NCBI GenBank assembly: GCA_000437355.1
Contig: FR899775.1
Span: 10,294-74,293 of the forward strand
Direction: 5' to 3'
Source: Firmicutes bacterium CAG:460
GTDB lineage: Bacteria; Bacillota_I; Bacilli_A; RF39; UBA660
Length of the DNA stretch: 64,000 nucleotides
The position numbers and the translations under genes were made by a program. Shown here piece after piece: positions 8,603 to 16,659 of this stretch; positions within the stretch are counted from its first letter, which is position 1; each line of letters opens with the position of its first letter. The notes below the pieces were generated by a model that was not told the origin of the DNA, did no database searches, and worked only from the letters and a program-made list of their open reading frames with translations.

Positions 8603-10785
8603 ATTACATTAAAGGCAAGTTAAAAAAGTTAATATTTTATAGTAAAGAAAGTGGCTTTGTAGTCGCTTTATTTCGCGTTAGGGAAACTAATGTAGCAAGT
8701 ATTGGTAGTAATAAAACTATAACTGTTACGGGTTCTTTTTTAGACCCAAGTATTGATATACCTATGACTTTATATGGAAATTATAAGAAAAATGATAAAT
8801 GGGGTATGCAATTTGTTGTTGATAATTATGAGATTGAAAAACCAACTACAGTTGATGCAATAATTGATTTTTTAGCAAGTCCTTTTGTAGAAGGGTGTGG
8901 CGAAGTAACTGCTAAAAAAATAGTTGATGCTTTCGGGGATAAAGCTATTGAAATAATTAAAAATGATAAAAATAAGTTGCTAGAAATTGATGGAATAACT
9001 GAAAAAAGAAAAGAAAAAATATATGCGTCTTTAATAAATTATGATAAGAGTGGGGATACAATATTAAAATTACAAAATTTAGGTTTTTCATCGAATGAAT
9101 GTTATAAAATATATAATCATTTTAAAAATGATATGGATTATGTTTTAGAAAATAATTTCTATTTAATAAGTGAAATTGTTGATTTTAGAAAAGTTGATAG
9201 CGTTTATACTAGTAATTATGGAGATAAAACAGATACTAGGGTTTATGCATGTATTTTAGAAAGTATGAAGATATTATCATTTAGTAATGGGGATACGTAT
9301 TATTATAGTGATGAAGTTAGAAGTACTTTGTTAAAGGAATTTTTTATTGAATTAACTGAAGATGTTTTTTTAGAATGTTTAGATTATTTAGAAGAAAATA
9401 ATGATGTAGTTAGACTTGAAAAAAGAATATATTTAAAAGAATATTATGAAAAAGAATGTAATATTGCTAAGTGTTTAAAGAAAATAGATAGTAAGAATTC
9501 AAAAATGTTTTATAATATTGATGAAAAATTAAAAGAATTAGAAACTAAATTAAAAATTGATTATAACGAAACACAAGAAAAAGCTATTAAAGGGGCTTTA
9601 AATAATAATATAACAATCATTTCTGGGGGACCTGGAACTGGTAAAACAACTATAATTAATGCTATAGTTAAGTTGTATATTGAAAAAGAAAAATTGAGTC
9701 CTGCTGATATAATGGAAACTATTGCTTTACTTGCTCCTACAGGAAGAGCTGCTAAAAAGATGAATTCATCAACTGGTATTCCAGCTTATACAATACATAG
9801 ATATTTAAAGTGGTATAAAGATAGTAATGAATTTGTATATAATGAATATAATAAAACTCATCATAAATTAATAATTGTTGATGAAGTTAGTATGATTGAT
9901 GTTGATTTATTTAATGCTTTATTAAATGGAATAAGTTCAAATGTCAAACTAATACTAGTTGGGGATACTTTCCAACTTCCAAGTGTTGGTCCAGGACTTG
10001 TTTTAAATGACTTAATTGAAAGTGATTTCTTTAACTTTATTCCTTTAAATCAAATTTATCGTCAAAGTGATAATTCTTATATTCCTTTTTTAGCTAAAGA
10101 AATTAAAAATAATGATTTAAGTGAAGAATTTTTAACTAAAAAAGATGATTATAATTTTGTGCAAGTAAATTCTGATAATATAAAATCTGCTATAAAACAA
10201 ATAACTGATTTATCTTTAAAAAAAGGCTTAGATGAAAGAAATGTTCAAATATTAGCACCGATGTATAAGGGTGAAGCAGGAATTGATGCTTTAAATTTAT
10301 GTTTGCAAGAAATATATAATCCTCGAAAAAGAAATAAAGAAGAAGTAATATATGGAGAATTTGTTTATCGTGAAAGTGATAAAGTATTACAACTGGTTAA
10401 TGATTTAGATAATAATGTTTTTAATGGAGATATTGGTTTTATAGAAAGTATAATGGGTAATAAAATAATTATTGATTATGATGGTAATAAAGTTACATAT
10501 GAAAAGAAAGATTTAAAAAATATAAAACATGCTTATGCAATAAGTATTCATAAATCTCAAGGTAGTGAGTTTATGCATGTAATAATGCCAATAAGTAAGA
10601 GTTATTATAAAATGCTTTATAATAAATTAATTTATACTGGGGTAAGTCGTGCTAAAAAAAGCCTTACTCTAGTGGGAGATGCTGTTGCTTTTCAAAGAGC
10701 TGTTGCAAATAATTATTCTTCAAGTAGAAAAACTAGTTTAAAAGAACAAATTACAATAGTATATAATAAGGAAATTTGGACATAA
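8599..10785 (+). CDS. recD2: RecD2-type ATP-dependent DNA helicase
   Basis: RecD2 is a 5'-3' superfamily 1 helicase that works without RecBC in most Firmicutes and takes part in repair. The protein has the usual length (728 residues). It has an N-terminal OB-like region, helix-hairpin-helix repeats (about residues 100-135, around GCGEVTAKKIV and LEIDGITEKRKEK), then Walker A ISGGPGTGKTTI near residue 350, LLAPTGRAAKKM, IIVDEVSMIDVDL (Walker B), GDTFQLPSVGPG, QIYRQ and the C-terminal AISIHKSQGSEF and YTGVSRAK motifs. Translation is coupled to mtaB by a 4-bp overlap. Confidence 0.93.
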   Translation: MNYIKGKLKKLIFYSKESGFVVALFRVRETNVASIGSNKTITVTGSFLDPSIDIPMTLYGNYKKNDKWGMQFVVDNYEIEKPTTVDAIIDFLASPFVEGCGEVTAKKIVDAFGDKAIEIIKNDKNKLLEIDGITEKRKEKIYASLINYDKSGDTILKLQNLGFSSNECYKIYNHFKNDMDYVLENNFYLISEIVDFRKVDSVYTSNYGDKTDTRVYACILESMKILSFSNGDTYYYSDEVRSTLLKEFFIELTEDVFLECLDYLEENNDVVRLEKRIYLKEYYEKECNIAKCLKKIDSKNSKMFYNIDEKLKELETKLKIDYNETQEKAIKGALNNNITIISGGPGTGKTTIINAIVKLYIEKEKLSPADIMETIALLAPTGRAAKKMNSSTGIPAYTIHRYLKWYKDSNEFVYNEYNKTHHKLIIVDEVSMIDVDLFNALLNGISSNVKLILVGDTFQLPSVGPGLVLNDLIESDFFNFIPLNQIYRQSDNSYIPFLAKEIKNNDLSEEFLTKKDDYNFVQVNSDNIKSAIKQITDLSLKKGLDERNVQILAPMYKGEAGIDALNLCLQEIYNPRKRNKEEVIYGEFVYRESDKVLQLVNDLDNNVFNGDIGFIESIMGNKIIIDYDGNKVTYEKKDLKNIKHAYAISIHKSQGSEFMHVIMPISKSYYKMLYNKLIYTGVSRAKKSLTLVGDAVAFQRAVANNYSSSRKTSLKEQITIVYNKEIWT

Positions 10786-10805
10786 TAATGCTAGAGGTGA
10801 AACGT

Positions 10806-10967
10806 ATGAAAAATATGTTAAAAGCTGTAGGTTTAATTGGTGCAATGGCTGCTATCGGCGGTGGTATTTATCTAATGCAAGATAAAAAAACTATGAAAAA
10901 AGCCGGTAAAAAAGTTATTAGTGCTATGGACAGTGCAGAGGCAATGATTGCCAAGAAAATAAACTAA
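10806..10967 (+). CDS. Small hydrophobic-basic protein, 53 residues
   Basis: The protein has one hydrophobic segment (LKAVGLIGAMAAIGGGIYLM, about residues 4-23) followed by a lysine-rich amphipathic stretch (KKTMKKAGKKVISAMDSAEAMI). The layout resembles short membrane-associated proteins of the YtxH type, but the match is too weak to name. AGAGGTG lies seven bases before the ATG at 10806; earlier in-frame starts lie inside recD2. It is probably the last gene of the mtaB-recD2 unit. Confidence 0.6.
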   Translation: MKNMLKAVGLIGAMAAIGGGIYLMQDKKTMKKAGKKVISAMDSAEAMIAKKIN

Positions 10968-10995
10968 AAAGATAGATTAATTTCTATCTTTTTTT
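10966..10995. terminator. Bidirectional terminator
   Basis: AAAAAGATAGA, a six-base loop, then TCTATCTTTTT, between the ends of the plus-strand small gene and the minus-strand gene ending at 10977. Confidence 0.8.
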
Positions 10996-11660
10996 CTTGT
11001 TAAATAACAATCACATTCATATTCGTTGATATCTTTTTTTCTTTTTTTCTTTTTTACATCATACATCATTAAATTAATTTCATCTTTTAAACTTATTAAT
11101 CTTTTAGGTACTTCAAAAGGATTTACATAGAATTCTTGATGTAAAAGTGGAGCATACATAGCTTCATGTAATAAAAATCCATCAATGTTTAGTTCTCCAA
11201 AAATAGGAACAATACCATATTTAGTTTGAATATTTTCACAAACTATGAATGTTTCATCATGCTCATCAAAAATAATTTTACTAAAAAAGTCAGATACTTT
11301 TAAATTAAATTCAAATGAATAAATAAAATTATGATAAATACCTGGAATAATTAATTCTTTAAATGGCATTAAATTTTTATTGAAAATATTACCATAATCT
11401 TTTCTTATTTGAAACTTTTCAATTTCTACACACTTTTTATCTTTATTATAATGAAAGAAAATTAATGTATAACCTTTTTTTAAAGCGTTTGGTTTTGGCT
11501 TATCTTTTTCTATGATAGCAAAATTTGTTTCATCTAGGGTTTTATAAATAAATCTACCGGTATGAGTATATAAAATCTTATTATTTTCACCTTTAATAGT
11601 TATGGTATTTTTGTTAATTATAATCTTTAAATTCATTTCTTCTAAAACTGTTTCAGTCAT
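10977..11660 (-). CDS. Hypothetical protein
   Basis: This predicted soluble protein has 227 residues, with beta-rich composition in the first half (KIIINKNTITIKGENNKILY) and a strongly basic segment near the C-terminus (DVKKKKRKKD) before a short Cys-containing tail (YECDCYLTRKK). I see no membrane segment and no known motif. The start at 11660 is set by AAAAAGGAGAAATT just upstream; an ATG 21 bases earlier has no site of its own. Minus strand between two plus-strand operons and probably monocistronic. Confidence 0.55.
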   Translation of the reverse strand: MTETVLEEMNLKIIINKNTITIKGENNKILYTHTGRFIYKTLDETNFAIIEKDKPKPNALKKGYTLIFFHYNKDKKCVEIEKFQIRKDYGNIFNKNLMPFKELIIPGIYHNFIYSFEFNLKVSDFFSKIIFDEHDETFIVCENIQTKYGIVPIFGELNIDGFLLHEAMYAPLLHQEFYVNPFEVPKRLISLKDEINLMMYDVKKKKRKKDINEYECDCYLTRKKDRN

Positions 11661-11754
11661 AATTTCTCCTTTTTTCTTCATATTATAACATAGTACCTAT
11701 AATATGACAAATTTTTTAGTATTTTTGTGATAATATAAATATGGTGAAAGTCTT

Positions 11755-12198
11755 ATGAAAAAATATTTAAAGATTTTAGGTGTTGCTGTTATAATTGGAG
11801 GGGTAATTGCTTACTTTTTTTATTATGATATAAATAAAGAAGTACGAGCAATAAGTAAAAAAGAAGAAATTGTGACACTTTTTCAAACCGGGGTATTTAA
11901 AGATTATAATAATGCTACAAGTTTTGCCGCTACATTTCCTTCAAGTTATGTTTATAAAGATAGTGAATATTATAGAGTTATAATTGCAGTGTGCTATCAC
12001 AAAGAAACAAAACTTAAGTTGGAAACTATATTTAATAGTGAAGAAATAGAATATTATGAAAAAGAAATGCGTGTTAATAAAGATTTTATTGATAAGATAA
12101 GTAATTATGAAACAATTATTTTAAAAAGTGAGAAAAATGAAGTAATAGATAATGTTAATAATAGTATTTTAAATATATTTTCTTCATATAATAAATAA
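11755..12198 (+). CDS. Membrane-anchored SPOR-like protein
   Basis: The 147-residue protein has an N-terminal membrane helix (about residues 4-24). An extracytoplasmic part follows, with LFQTGVFKDYNNATSFAATF and later SEYYRVIIAVCYH, a spacing reminiscent of SPOR domains, which bind denuded peptidoglycan at division or sporulation septa. The assignment is tentative. It lies directly upstream of mreC and mreD, which fits a cell-envelope role. The ribosome site is GGTGAAAG. Confidence 0.5.
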   Translation: MKKYLKILGVAVIIGGVIAYFFYYDINKEVRAISKKEEIVTLFQTGVFKDYNNATSFAATFPSSYVYKDSEYYRVIIAVCYHKETKLKLETIFNSEEIEYYEKEMRVNKDFIDKISNYETIILKSEKNEVIDNVNNSILNIFSSYNK

Positions 12199-12217
12199 TT
12201 TTATCCATAATAAAAAT

Positions 12218-12877
12218 ATGATAAAGAAATATTATGATTATATATTATTATTGTTTGTTTTTTTGTTATTTATATTTTCTAGTAATATAAATAGGTTTTT
12301 AACTGCCATAAATCCCAATTTAGATAATTCTAAGATAGTAGTGGATTATAATAAATATTTAAAAGATGAATTAGATAGTATTAGAATAATTAATGATATT
12401 AAAATAGATGATAATTTAGATTTAATAGTAAGTCGTGTTAAATATAGAAATGTGTATGAATATAGTGATACATTAACAATATTTAAAGGATTTAAAAATA
12501 ATGTTTTTAAAGGGGATGTTGTTTTAAATAATGATGGTTTAATTGGTGTTATAAGTAAGTCTTATGAATATTATTCTGTTGTAACATTACTTACTAATAA
12601 AGATACTAATATATCTGTTAAAATAAATGATGCTGTTGGAGTACTTAAATGTGTAGATGGTAAGCTAGTTGTTAGTGATATAAATAATTATGGTGTGTTA
12701 GAAGAAAATGACCTTGTATATACATCAGGGCTTGGTAATTTACCGGCGAATATTTATATTGGTAAAGTAAAAAGTGTTAGTTTAAATAATACAGAAATAG
12801 AAAAAGTAATATTAGTAGATATAAATGATAGATTAGAAAAATTAGATTATGTTTTTGTAAGAGGTAATCATGATTAA
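12218..12877 (+). CDS. mreC: Rod shape-determining protein MreC
   Basis: MreC is a bitopic scaffold of the elongation machinery that links MreD, the penicillin-binding proteins and RodA to MreB filaments. The N-terminal helix spans about residues 8-24; a short helical linker precedes the beta-barrel core with GDVVLNNDGLIGVISK, VVTLLTNKDTNISVKI, LVYTSGLGNLPANIYIGKV and a final DYVFVRG. At 219 residues it is shorter than B. subtilis MreC (about 290), mainly in the coiled-coil linker. It overlaps mreD by 8 bp. mreB is not in this window. Confidence 0.9.
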   Translation: MIKKYYDYILLLFVFLLFIFSSNINRFLTAINPNLDNSKIVVDYNKYLKDELDSIRIINDIKIDDNLDLIVSRVKYRNVYEYSDTLTIFKGFKNNVFKGDVVLNNDGLIGVISKSYEYYSVVTLLTNKDTNISVKINDAVGVLKCVDGKLVVSDINNYGVLEENDLVYTSGLGNLPANIYIGKVKSVSLNNTEIEKVILVDINDRLEKLDYVFVRGNHD

Positions 12878-13250
12878 TATATTTTTAGATACTTTAATAT
12901 ATAATTTTACTCCTTTTAAATCTTTTTTCTTTCTAACAAATATAAATAATAAATCATTAGTATATAATATTTCAGTTGGTTTATTTATAGATTTATTTAT
13001 TATTCATAGTCCGTTTTTAAATACATTATTTATGATAATATTTTATTTGTTACATAAGTATATTAAATTAAATTATTATAATGTTATAAATTATTATTTG
13101 TTTAATATGTTAATGGTATTTATCTATTATATAGTGTTTGCTAGTGTATATAATTTTAGATGGATTTTTTTAAATATATTTGTTATAAATAGTATATTTA
13201 TTCTAATTAGTTATATAAAGAATTCTAAAGACATAAAATTATTTAGGTGA
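12870..13250 (+). CDS. mreD: Rod shape-determining protein MreD
   Basis: MreD is a small integral membrane partner of MreC. This 126-residue protein is almost entirely hydrophobic, with about four or five helices, and begins MINIFLDTLIYNFTPFKSFF. It is shorter than typical MreD (about 160-170 residues), but the position and overlap with mreC support the call. The sequence itself is poorly conserved in this family, so the assignment rests largely on context. Confidence 0.75.
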   Translation: MINIFLDTLIYNFTPFKSFFFLTNINNKSLVYNISVGLFIDLFIIHSPFLNTLFMIIFYLLHKYIKLNYYNVINYYLFNMLMVFIYYIVFASVYNFRWIFLNIFVINSIFILISYIKNSKDIKLFR

Positions 13251-13254
13251 TATA

Positions 13255-13842
13255 ATGGATGATTATTTAAATAGTGCAAAGATGAGAAGAAAAAATAGTT
13301 TTAGTGCAAAAAAAGTTAATTTAAAACCTGTTATATCGAAGTTTTTACTTGCTATAATATTCTTTTTAGTAAGTGTTATTTTTACTAATATGAGTGATAA
13401 GAATTTATTGTTATATAAAGAATATGTTTTAACAGAAAGTATGCCATTTACTAAAATAAAAGGTTGGTATGAAGATTTATTTGGGGAAGTGTTACCAAAT
13501 AGTGATAATAATAAAATGGTTATGAGTGGTCATTTAGTGTATAAAAGTATTGATAAGTATTTAGATGGAGAAGTTTTAACATTAAATAATAATACATTAA
13601 TTAATAATTTAACGAGTGGGATTGTTGTATATTCTGGAGAAAAAGAAGGGTATGGTAATACAGTCATAGTTCAAAGTGTTGATGGTGCTGATATTTGGTA
13701 TGGAAATATAACTAATGTATCTGTTAAATTATATGATTATGTTGAAAAAGATAAGCTAATTGGAGAAGTTAATGGTGATAAATTATATTTAGTAATAAAG
13801 AAAGATAATAATTTTATTAAATATGAAGATTATCAAATTTGA
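13255..13842 (+). CDS. spoIVFA: SpoIVFA-like M23/LytM-domain membrane protein
   Basis: The 195-residue protein has a cytoplasmic basic N-terminus, a membrane helix at about residues 27-45 and an extracytoplasmic region ending in a degenerate LytM/M23 peptidase fold: LTSGIVVYSGEKEGYGNTVIVQS, then DIWYGNITNVSVKLYDYVEK. The catalytic His-x-His pattern is not evident (IWYGN in its place), as expected for SpoIVFA. In B. subtilis SpoIVFA anchors and inhibits the SpoIVFB protease during sporulation. The 20-bp overlap with the protease gene downstream and the conserved position before rplU make this the most likely identity. MinCD, which lie in between in B. subtilis, are absent. Confidence 0.7.
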   Translation: MDDYLNSAKMRRKNSFSAKKVNLKPVISKFLLAIIFFLVSVIFTNMSDKNLLLYKEYVLTESMPFTKIKGWYEDLFGEVLPNSDNNKMVMSGHLVYKSIDKYLDGEVLTLNNNTLINNLTSGIVVYSGEKEGYGNTVIVQSVDGADIWYGNITNVSVKLYDYVEKDKLIGEVNGDKLYLVIKKDNNFIKYEDYQI

Positions 13843-14572
13843 TTATAGTTTTTTATTTATTCTTTTTATATTATTACTTTGTGGGTATATTAGAATTGGT
13901 TTGATGATTAGTTTTATTGTGTTATTTCATGAGTTAGGACATGTACTTGCAAGTATTTTTTTTAAATATAAAATAATTAGTGTTACTATATATCCTTTTG
14001 GAGGTATAACAAAAATAGAAAAAGATATAAATACAAGCCCCGATAAAGAAATTTTGTTAGCTAGTGCTGGGATATTTATGCAAGTTATACTCATTTTAAT
14101 TATTAAATTATTTAATATTCATGATTATGATATTTTTATGAAATATAATTTAAGTATTATGTTTTTTAATATGGTTCCTATTATACCTTTAGATGGAGCA
14201 ATTATATTAAAAAGTATTTTAAATAAGATATTTTCTTTTAAAACATCATATAAATTATATGTTGTAATAAGTATTATAAATATAATAATATATGTTGGTT
14301 TTAATTATAAATATAGTTTAAATAATTATTTGATTATAGGAATATTTATATATAAAATAATTAATTCTATAAAAGAATATAAATATATTTATAATAGGTT
14401 TTTGTTAGAAAGATATTTAAAAAAATATAAGTTTAAATATTTAAATACTAAAGTAGGTACTTTAGATATTTTAAAACTTGATACATATCAATATTTTAAG
14501 GAAGATAAGAAAATTGTTAGTGAAGAGAAAAAACTAGCAGAAAGGTTTGACAAAAGTAGATATTTTTGGTAA
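13823..14572 (+). CDS. spoIVFB: SpoIVFB-like M50 intramembrane metalloprotease
   Basis: This 249-residue polytopic protein is a site-2 protease. The zinc motif FHELGHVLA (HExxH) lies in the second helix, near residues 36-40, and the third ligand is in VPIIPLDGA (near residue 130). GGITKIEK after the first motif is typical of the SpoIVFB/YwhC group. In sporulating Bacilli SpoIVFB cleaves pro-sigma-K; whether this organism sporulates cannot be told from this window. The start overlaps the spoIVFA-like gene. A promoter for the downstream ribosomal genes lies inside its 3' end. Confidence 0.82.
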   Translation: MKIIKFDYSFLFILFILLLCGYIRIGLMISFIVLFHELGHVLASIFFKYKIISVTIYPFGGITKIEKDINTSPDKEILLASAGIFMQVILILIIKLFNIHDYDIFMKYNLSIMFFNMVPIIPLDGAIILKSILNKIFSFKTSYKLYVVISIINIIIYVGFNYKYSLNNYLIIGIFIYKIINSIKEYKYIYNRFLLERYLKKYKFKYLNTKVGTLDILKLDTYQYFKEDKKIVSEEKKLAERFDKSRYFW

Positions 14573-14575
14573 AAT
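14547..14575 (+). promoter_or_regulatory. Promoter for rplU-prp-rpmA
   Basis: TTGACA (14547-14552), a 17-base spacer and TAAAAT (14570-14575), overlapping the end of the spoIVFB-like gene. It predicts transcription from about 14582. Confidence 0.75.
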
Positions 14576-14581
14576 TAATAT

Positions 14582-14679
14582 GTTTTTAAGTAATTTCTTA
14601 AAAAACCGCACAGAAAAGGTTATAAAACTTTATAGTTACCTTCATGGCGCGACTTCAAAAAAATATAAGGAGGTATGAA
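14582..14679 (+). promoter_or_regulatory. L21 leader region (candidate autoregulatory RNA)
   Basis: A leader of about 100 bases lies between the promoter and rplU and contains a locally GC-rich stretch, TTCATGGCGCGACTTC, just before the ribosome site AAGGAGGT. Firmicutes rplU genes commonly have an L21 leader at this position. I base the call on position and composition; a covariance-model search with Rfam L21_leader would settle it. Confidence 0.5.
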
Positions 14680-14973
14680 ATGAAAGCTATATTTGAAACT
14701 GGTGGAAAACAATATTATGTTTCTGTTGGGGATACTATTTTTGTAGAAAAATTAGATGCAGAAGTAGGTAGCGATGTTACATTTGACAAAGTTTTATTTG
14801 CAGATGGAAAAGCTGGTAACCCATATGTTGATGTTAAGGTTGTATGTACTGTTGAAAAACATGGAAAAAATAAGAAAATTAAAGTGTTTAAATACAGACC
14901 TAAGAAAAAATATCGTAAGACTCAAGGACATAGACAACCATACACTAAGTTAGTTGTTAAGAAAATTGGTTAA
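14680..14973 (+). CDS. rplU: 50S ribosomal protein L21
   Basis: The 97-residue protein has the standard N-terminus (MKAIFETGGKQYYVSVGD) and the C-terminal KYRPKKKYRKTQGHRQPYT signature. The start at 14680 is set by AGGAGG seven bases upstream; an upstream in-frame ATG at 14644 falls in the leader. The stop overlaps the first base of prp. Members bind 23S rRNA; the order rplU-prp-rpmA is conserved in Firmicutes. Confidence 0.97.
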   Translation: MKAIFETGGKQYYVSVGDTIFVEKLDAEVGSDVTFDKVLFADGKAGNPYVDVKVVCTVEKHGKNKKIKVFKYRPKKKYRKTQGHRQPYTKLVVKKIG

Positions 14974-15272
14974 TGATAAAGATTAGTATAAGAAATAATA
15001 TTATTACTATAGCTGGGCATGCTTTATATGATGATTATGGTAAAGATATCGTTTGTGCATCAGTATCTTCAATAGTTATAACAAGTATTAATTTATGTTT
15101 AAGATTTGATAAAGATAGTATTAAATATAAAAAAGAGACTGATAAATTAACAATTGAAGTATTAAGTAGTGATGAAAAAGTTACATTAACAATAGAAAAT
15201 ATGCTTATGATGCTTGAAGAACTTGCATCGACATACAAAAAAAATATTAAAATAATTAAGGAGGAAATATAA
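14973..15272 (+). CDS. prp: Ribosomal-processing cysteine protease Prp
   Basis: Prp (formerly YsxB) cuts the N-terminal extension from L27 before ribosome assembly. The 99-residue protein has the family signature GHALYDDYGKDIVCASVS, with catalytic His16 and Cys28. It lies between rplU and rpmA, touching both. Its substrate downstream carries the expected propeptide, so the processing pathway looks intact. Confidence 0.93.
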   Translation: MIKISIRNNIITIAGHALYDDYGKDIVCASVSSIVITSINLCLRFDKDSIKYKKETDKLTIEVLSSDEKVTLTIENMLMMLEELASTYKKNIKIIKEEI

Positions 15273-15556
15273 TGAATTTCATGAAGTTAAATATCCAATT
15301 ATTTGCTCACGTTAAAGCTCAAGGTTCAACTAAAAACGGTAGAGATTCAGCAGGTCGTAGACTTGGAGCTAAAGCTGCAGATGGACAAACTGTTTTGGCT
15401 GGTTCTATCCTATATCGTCAAAGAGGAACAAGAATTTATCCAGGAACAAATGTTGGAATTGGAAAAGACGACACATTATTTGCAAAAGTAACTGGTGTTG
15501 TTAAATATGAAAGATTAGGAAAAAGCAAGAAAAAGGTAAGCGTATACGAAGCATAA
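15272..15556 (+). CDS. rpmA: 50S ribosomal protein L27 with cleavable propeptide
   Basis: L27 sits at the peptidyl transferase centre. This 94-residue form begins MNFMKLNIQLFAHVKAQGST. The LNIQLFA-H segment is the Firmicutes-type extension removed by Prp, leaving a mature protein near residue 13. The body (GRDSAGRRLGAKAADGQ, ILYRQRGTRIYPG) is canonical. The ribosome site AAGGAGG supports the ATG at 15272; an ATG nine bases later would still keep the cleavage site. Confidence 0.96.
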   Translation: MNFMKLNIQLFAHVKAQGSTKNGRDSAGRRLGAKAADGQTVLAGSILYRQRGTRIYPGTNVGIGKDDTLFAKVTGVVKYERLGKSKKKVSVYEA

Positions 15557-15570
15557 GTATTCGCTTTTTT
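15538..15570 (+). terminator. Terminator of rplU-prp-rpmA
   Basis: AAGCGTATAC and GTATTCGCTT pair with one mismatch across a nine-base loop, followed by six T. The stem overlaps the last codons of rpmA. Confidence 0.85.
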
Positions 15571-15585
15571 AAATATGGAGGGTTT

Positions 15586-16206
15586 ATGAAATATGATAGT
15601 GAATTATTTGAATTAAGTGATTATTTTAAAACAGTCAATAAGCATGAAAAAGATTCAAAAGATATAGAAATAAAGAAAAGAAAATTATTTAGATTAATTT
15701 TAGATAAATTTAGACAAAGTAAACCAGAAGATGGTGTTTTTAAAGTTAAATTTGCTGAAAGTGATAATCCTCATGATAATAAAGGATATCTTTTAATAAA
15801 AGAATTAGTGGAAAAAGATGTTTTTAGTAGTTTTACAAATGATTATTTAATTTATATTTCTAGAGTTCATTATGGATTAGTTAATATTATTTCAAGTTAT
15901 TATGAACTTACTTGGAATTATCAAGCTTATTTTGAATTTATGGAATATCATAGAATTCTTGGAAAATTAATGGATATGCCGGAGGATACAAGAAATATTG
16001 CTATAAAATCCATTCATAATATGCTTATGGATACTAAACTAAAAGAAAAAGATTTTTGCAAACATGCTGGCCATAATGTAAGAAGATGGGTAAAAATTGA
16101 TAATGAAAATTCATCGTTTTGGTATGGAACATGTACTAGATGTGGAGAAACAAGAATTACTAGAAAAAATCCAAATGGTATTAGTTTAGAAAGAAATAAA
16201 AAATAA
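15586..16206 (+). CDS. Hypothetical protein with C-terminal zinc-ribbon-like motif
   Basis: This predicted soluble protein has 206 residues. The N-terminal 150 residues are charged and helical. The C-terminal part has FCKHAGHNVRRW and YGTCTRCGETRIT, giving Cys-x3-His and Cys-x2-Cys pairs that could bind one zinc. I do not recognise the family; a nucleic-acid-related role would be a guess. The ribosome site TGGAGGG lies seven bases upstream. It stands alone between the rpmA terminator and its own. Confidence 0.6.
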   Translation: MKYDSELFELSDYFKTVNKHEKDSKDIEIKKRKLFRLILDKFRQSKPEDGVFKVKFAESDNPHDNKGYLLIKELVEKDVFSSFTNDYLIYISRVHYGLVNIISSYYELTWNYQAYFEFMEYHRILGKLMDMPEDTRNIAIKSIHNMLMDTKLKEKDFCKHAGHNVRRWVKIDNENSSFWYGTCTRCGETRITRKNPNGISLERNKK

Positions 16207-16231
16207 AACTCGATTCTGAGTTTTATTTTTT
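16205..16231 (+). terminator. Terminator of the zinc-ribbon-like gene
   Basis: AAAACTC, a six-base loop, then GAGTTTT and a run of T. Confidence 0.8.
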
Positions 16232-16312
16232 ATCTTTAATTATTATTTCTAAATCATGTTTATCAGCAATATCTAGTAGGTCACTAAAATAATTGTTAGT
16301 AGCAACAGCAAC
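16223..16312 (-). pseudogene. C-terminal fragment of an unidentified gene
   Basis: A minus-strand frame ends at 16223 and reads QVAVATNNYFSDLLDIAD, then KHDLEIIIKDKK and stop. It has the look of a real protein C-terminus but no start codon, ribosome site or upstream domain. Homology, judged by composition, stops near 16312, where a plus-strand gene fragment begins. It is probably a deletion remnant. Confidence 0.4.
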
Positions 16313-16564
16313 CTGGAAAGTAAAAAGCTTTGGGTAAGTTATACTAGTGCATCGAGTATAAATTGGCTTTATTTAGGCTCTAATGAATGGACAATATCTT
16401 CATATGATAGTAGCGTAGTCTTTTCTATTTCTAGTTATGGTTCCTTTGGCGAATATAAAGCGAGTTCATTTAGTCACCAAGTCCGTCCAACGGGATACCT
16501 TATCTCTTCTATAACTTATTTATCAGGTAGTGGAACATCTAGTGCCCCAATTCGTATTAATTAA
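16313..16564 (+). pseudogene. Decayed C-terminus of a surface protein
   Basis: The plus-strand frame ending at 16564 reads WVSYTSASSINWLYLGSNEW, then TISSYDSS, VFSISSYGSFGEY, HQVRPTGYLISS and YLSGSGTSSAPIRIN before a stop. This matches the C-terminal module (SxNWLYxGxxEWTIS, VRP, GxGTSxxP) seen in the two intact surface proteins of this window (5532-6737 and 37186-38658). No start or N-terminal part remains. Codon and base composition are visibly richer in G and C than in neighbouring genes, suggesting a foreign origin. Confidence 0.65.
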
Positions 16565-16625
16565 ATGAAATTACTAGCTGTTTTCCATATTCAAATCTCT
16601 AAAGTATTTTTAGTTATTAGTAGAA

Positions 16626-16656
16626 AAAATAGATACATGTGTTGTGTATCTATTTT
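16626..16656 (-). terminator. Terminator of trmB
   Basis: A 12-bp stem, AAAATAGATACA with TGTATCTATTTT across seven bases, lies just past the trmB stop on the minus strand. Confidence 0.8.
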
Positions 16657-16659
16657 GTT

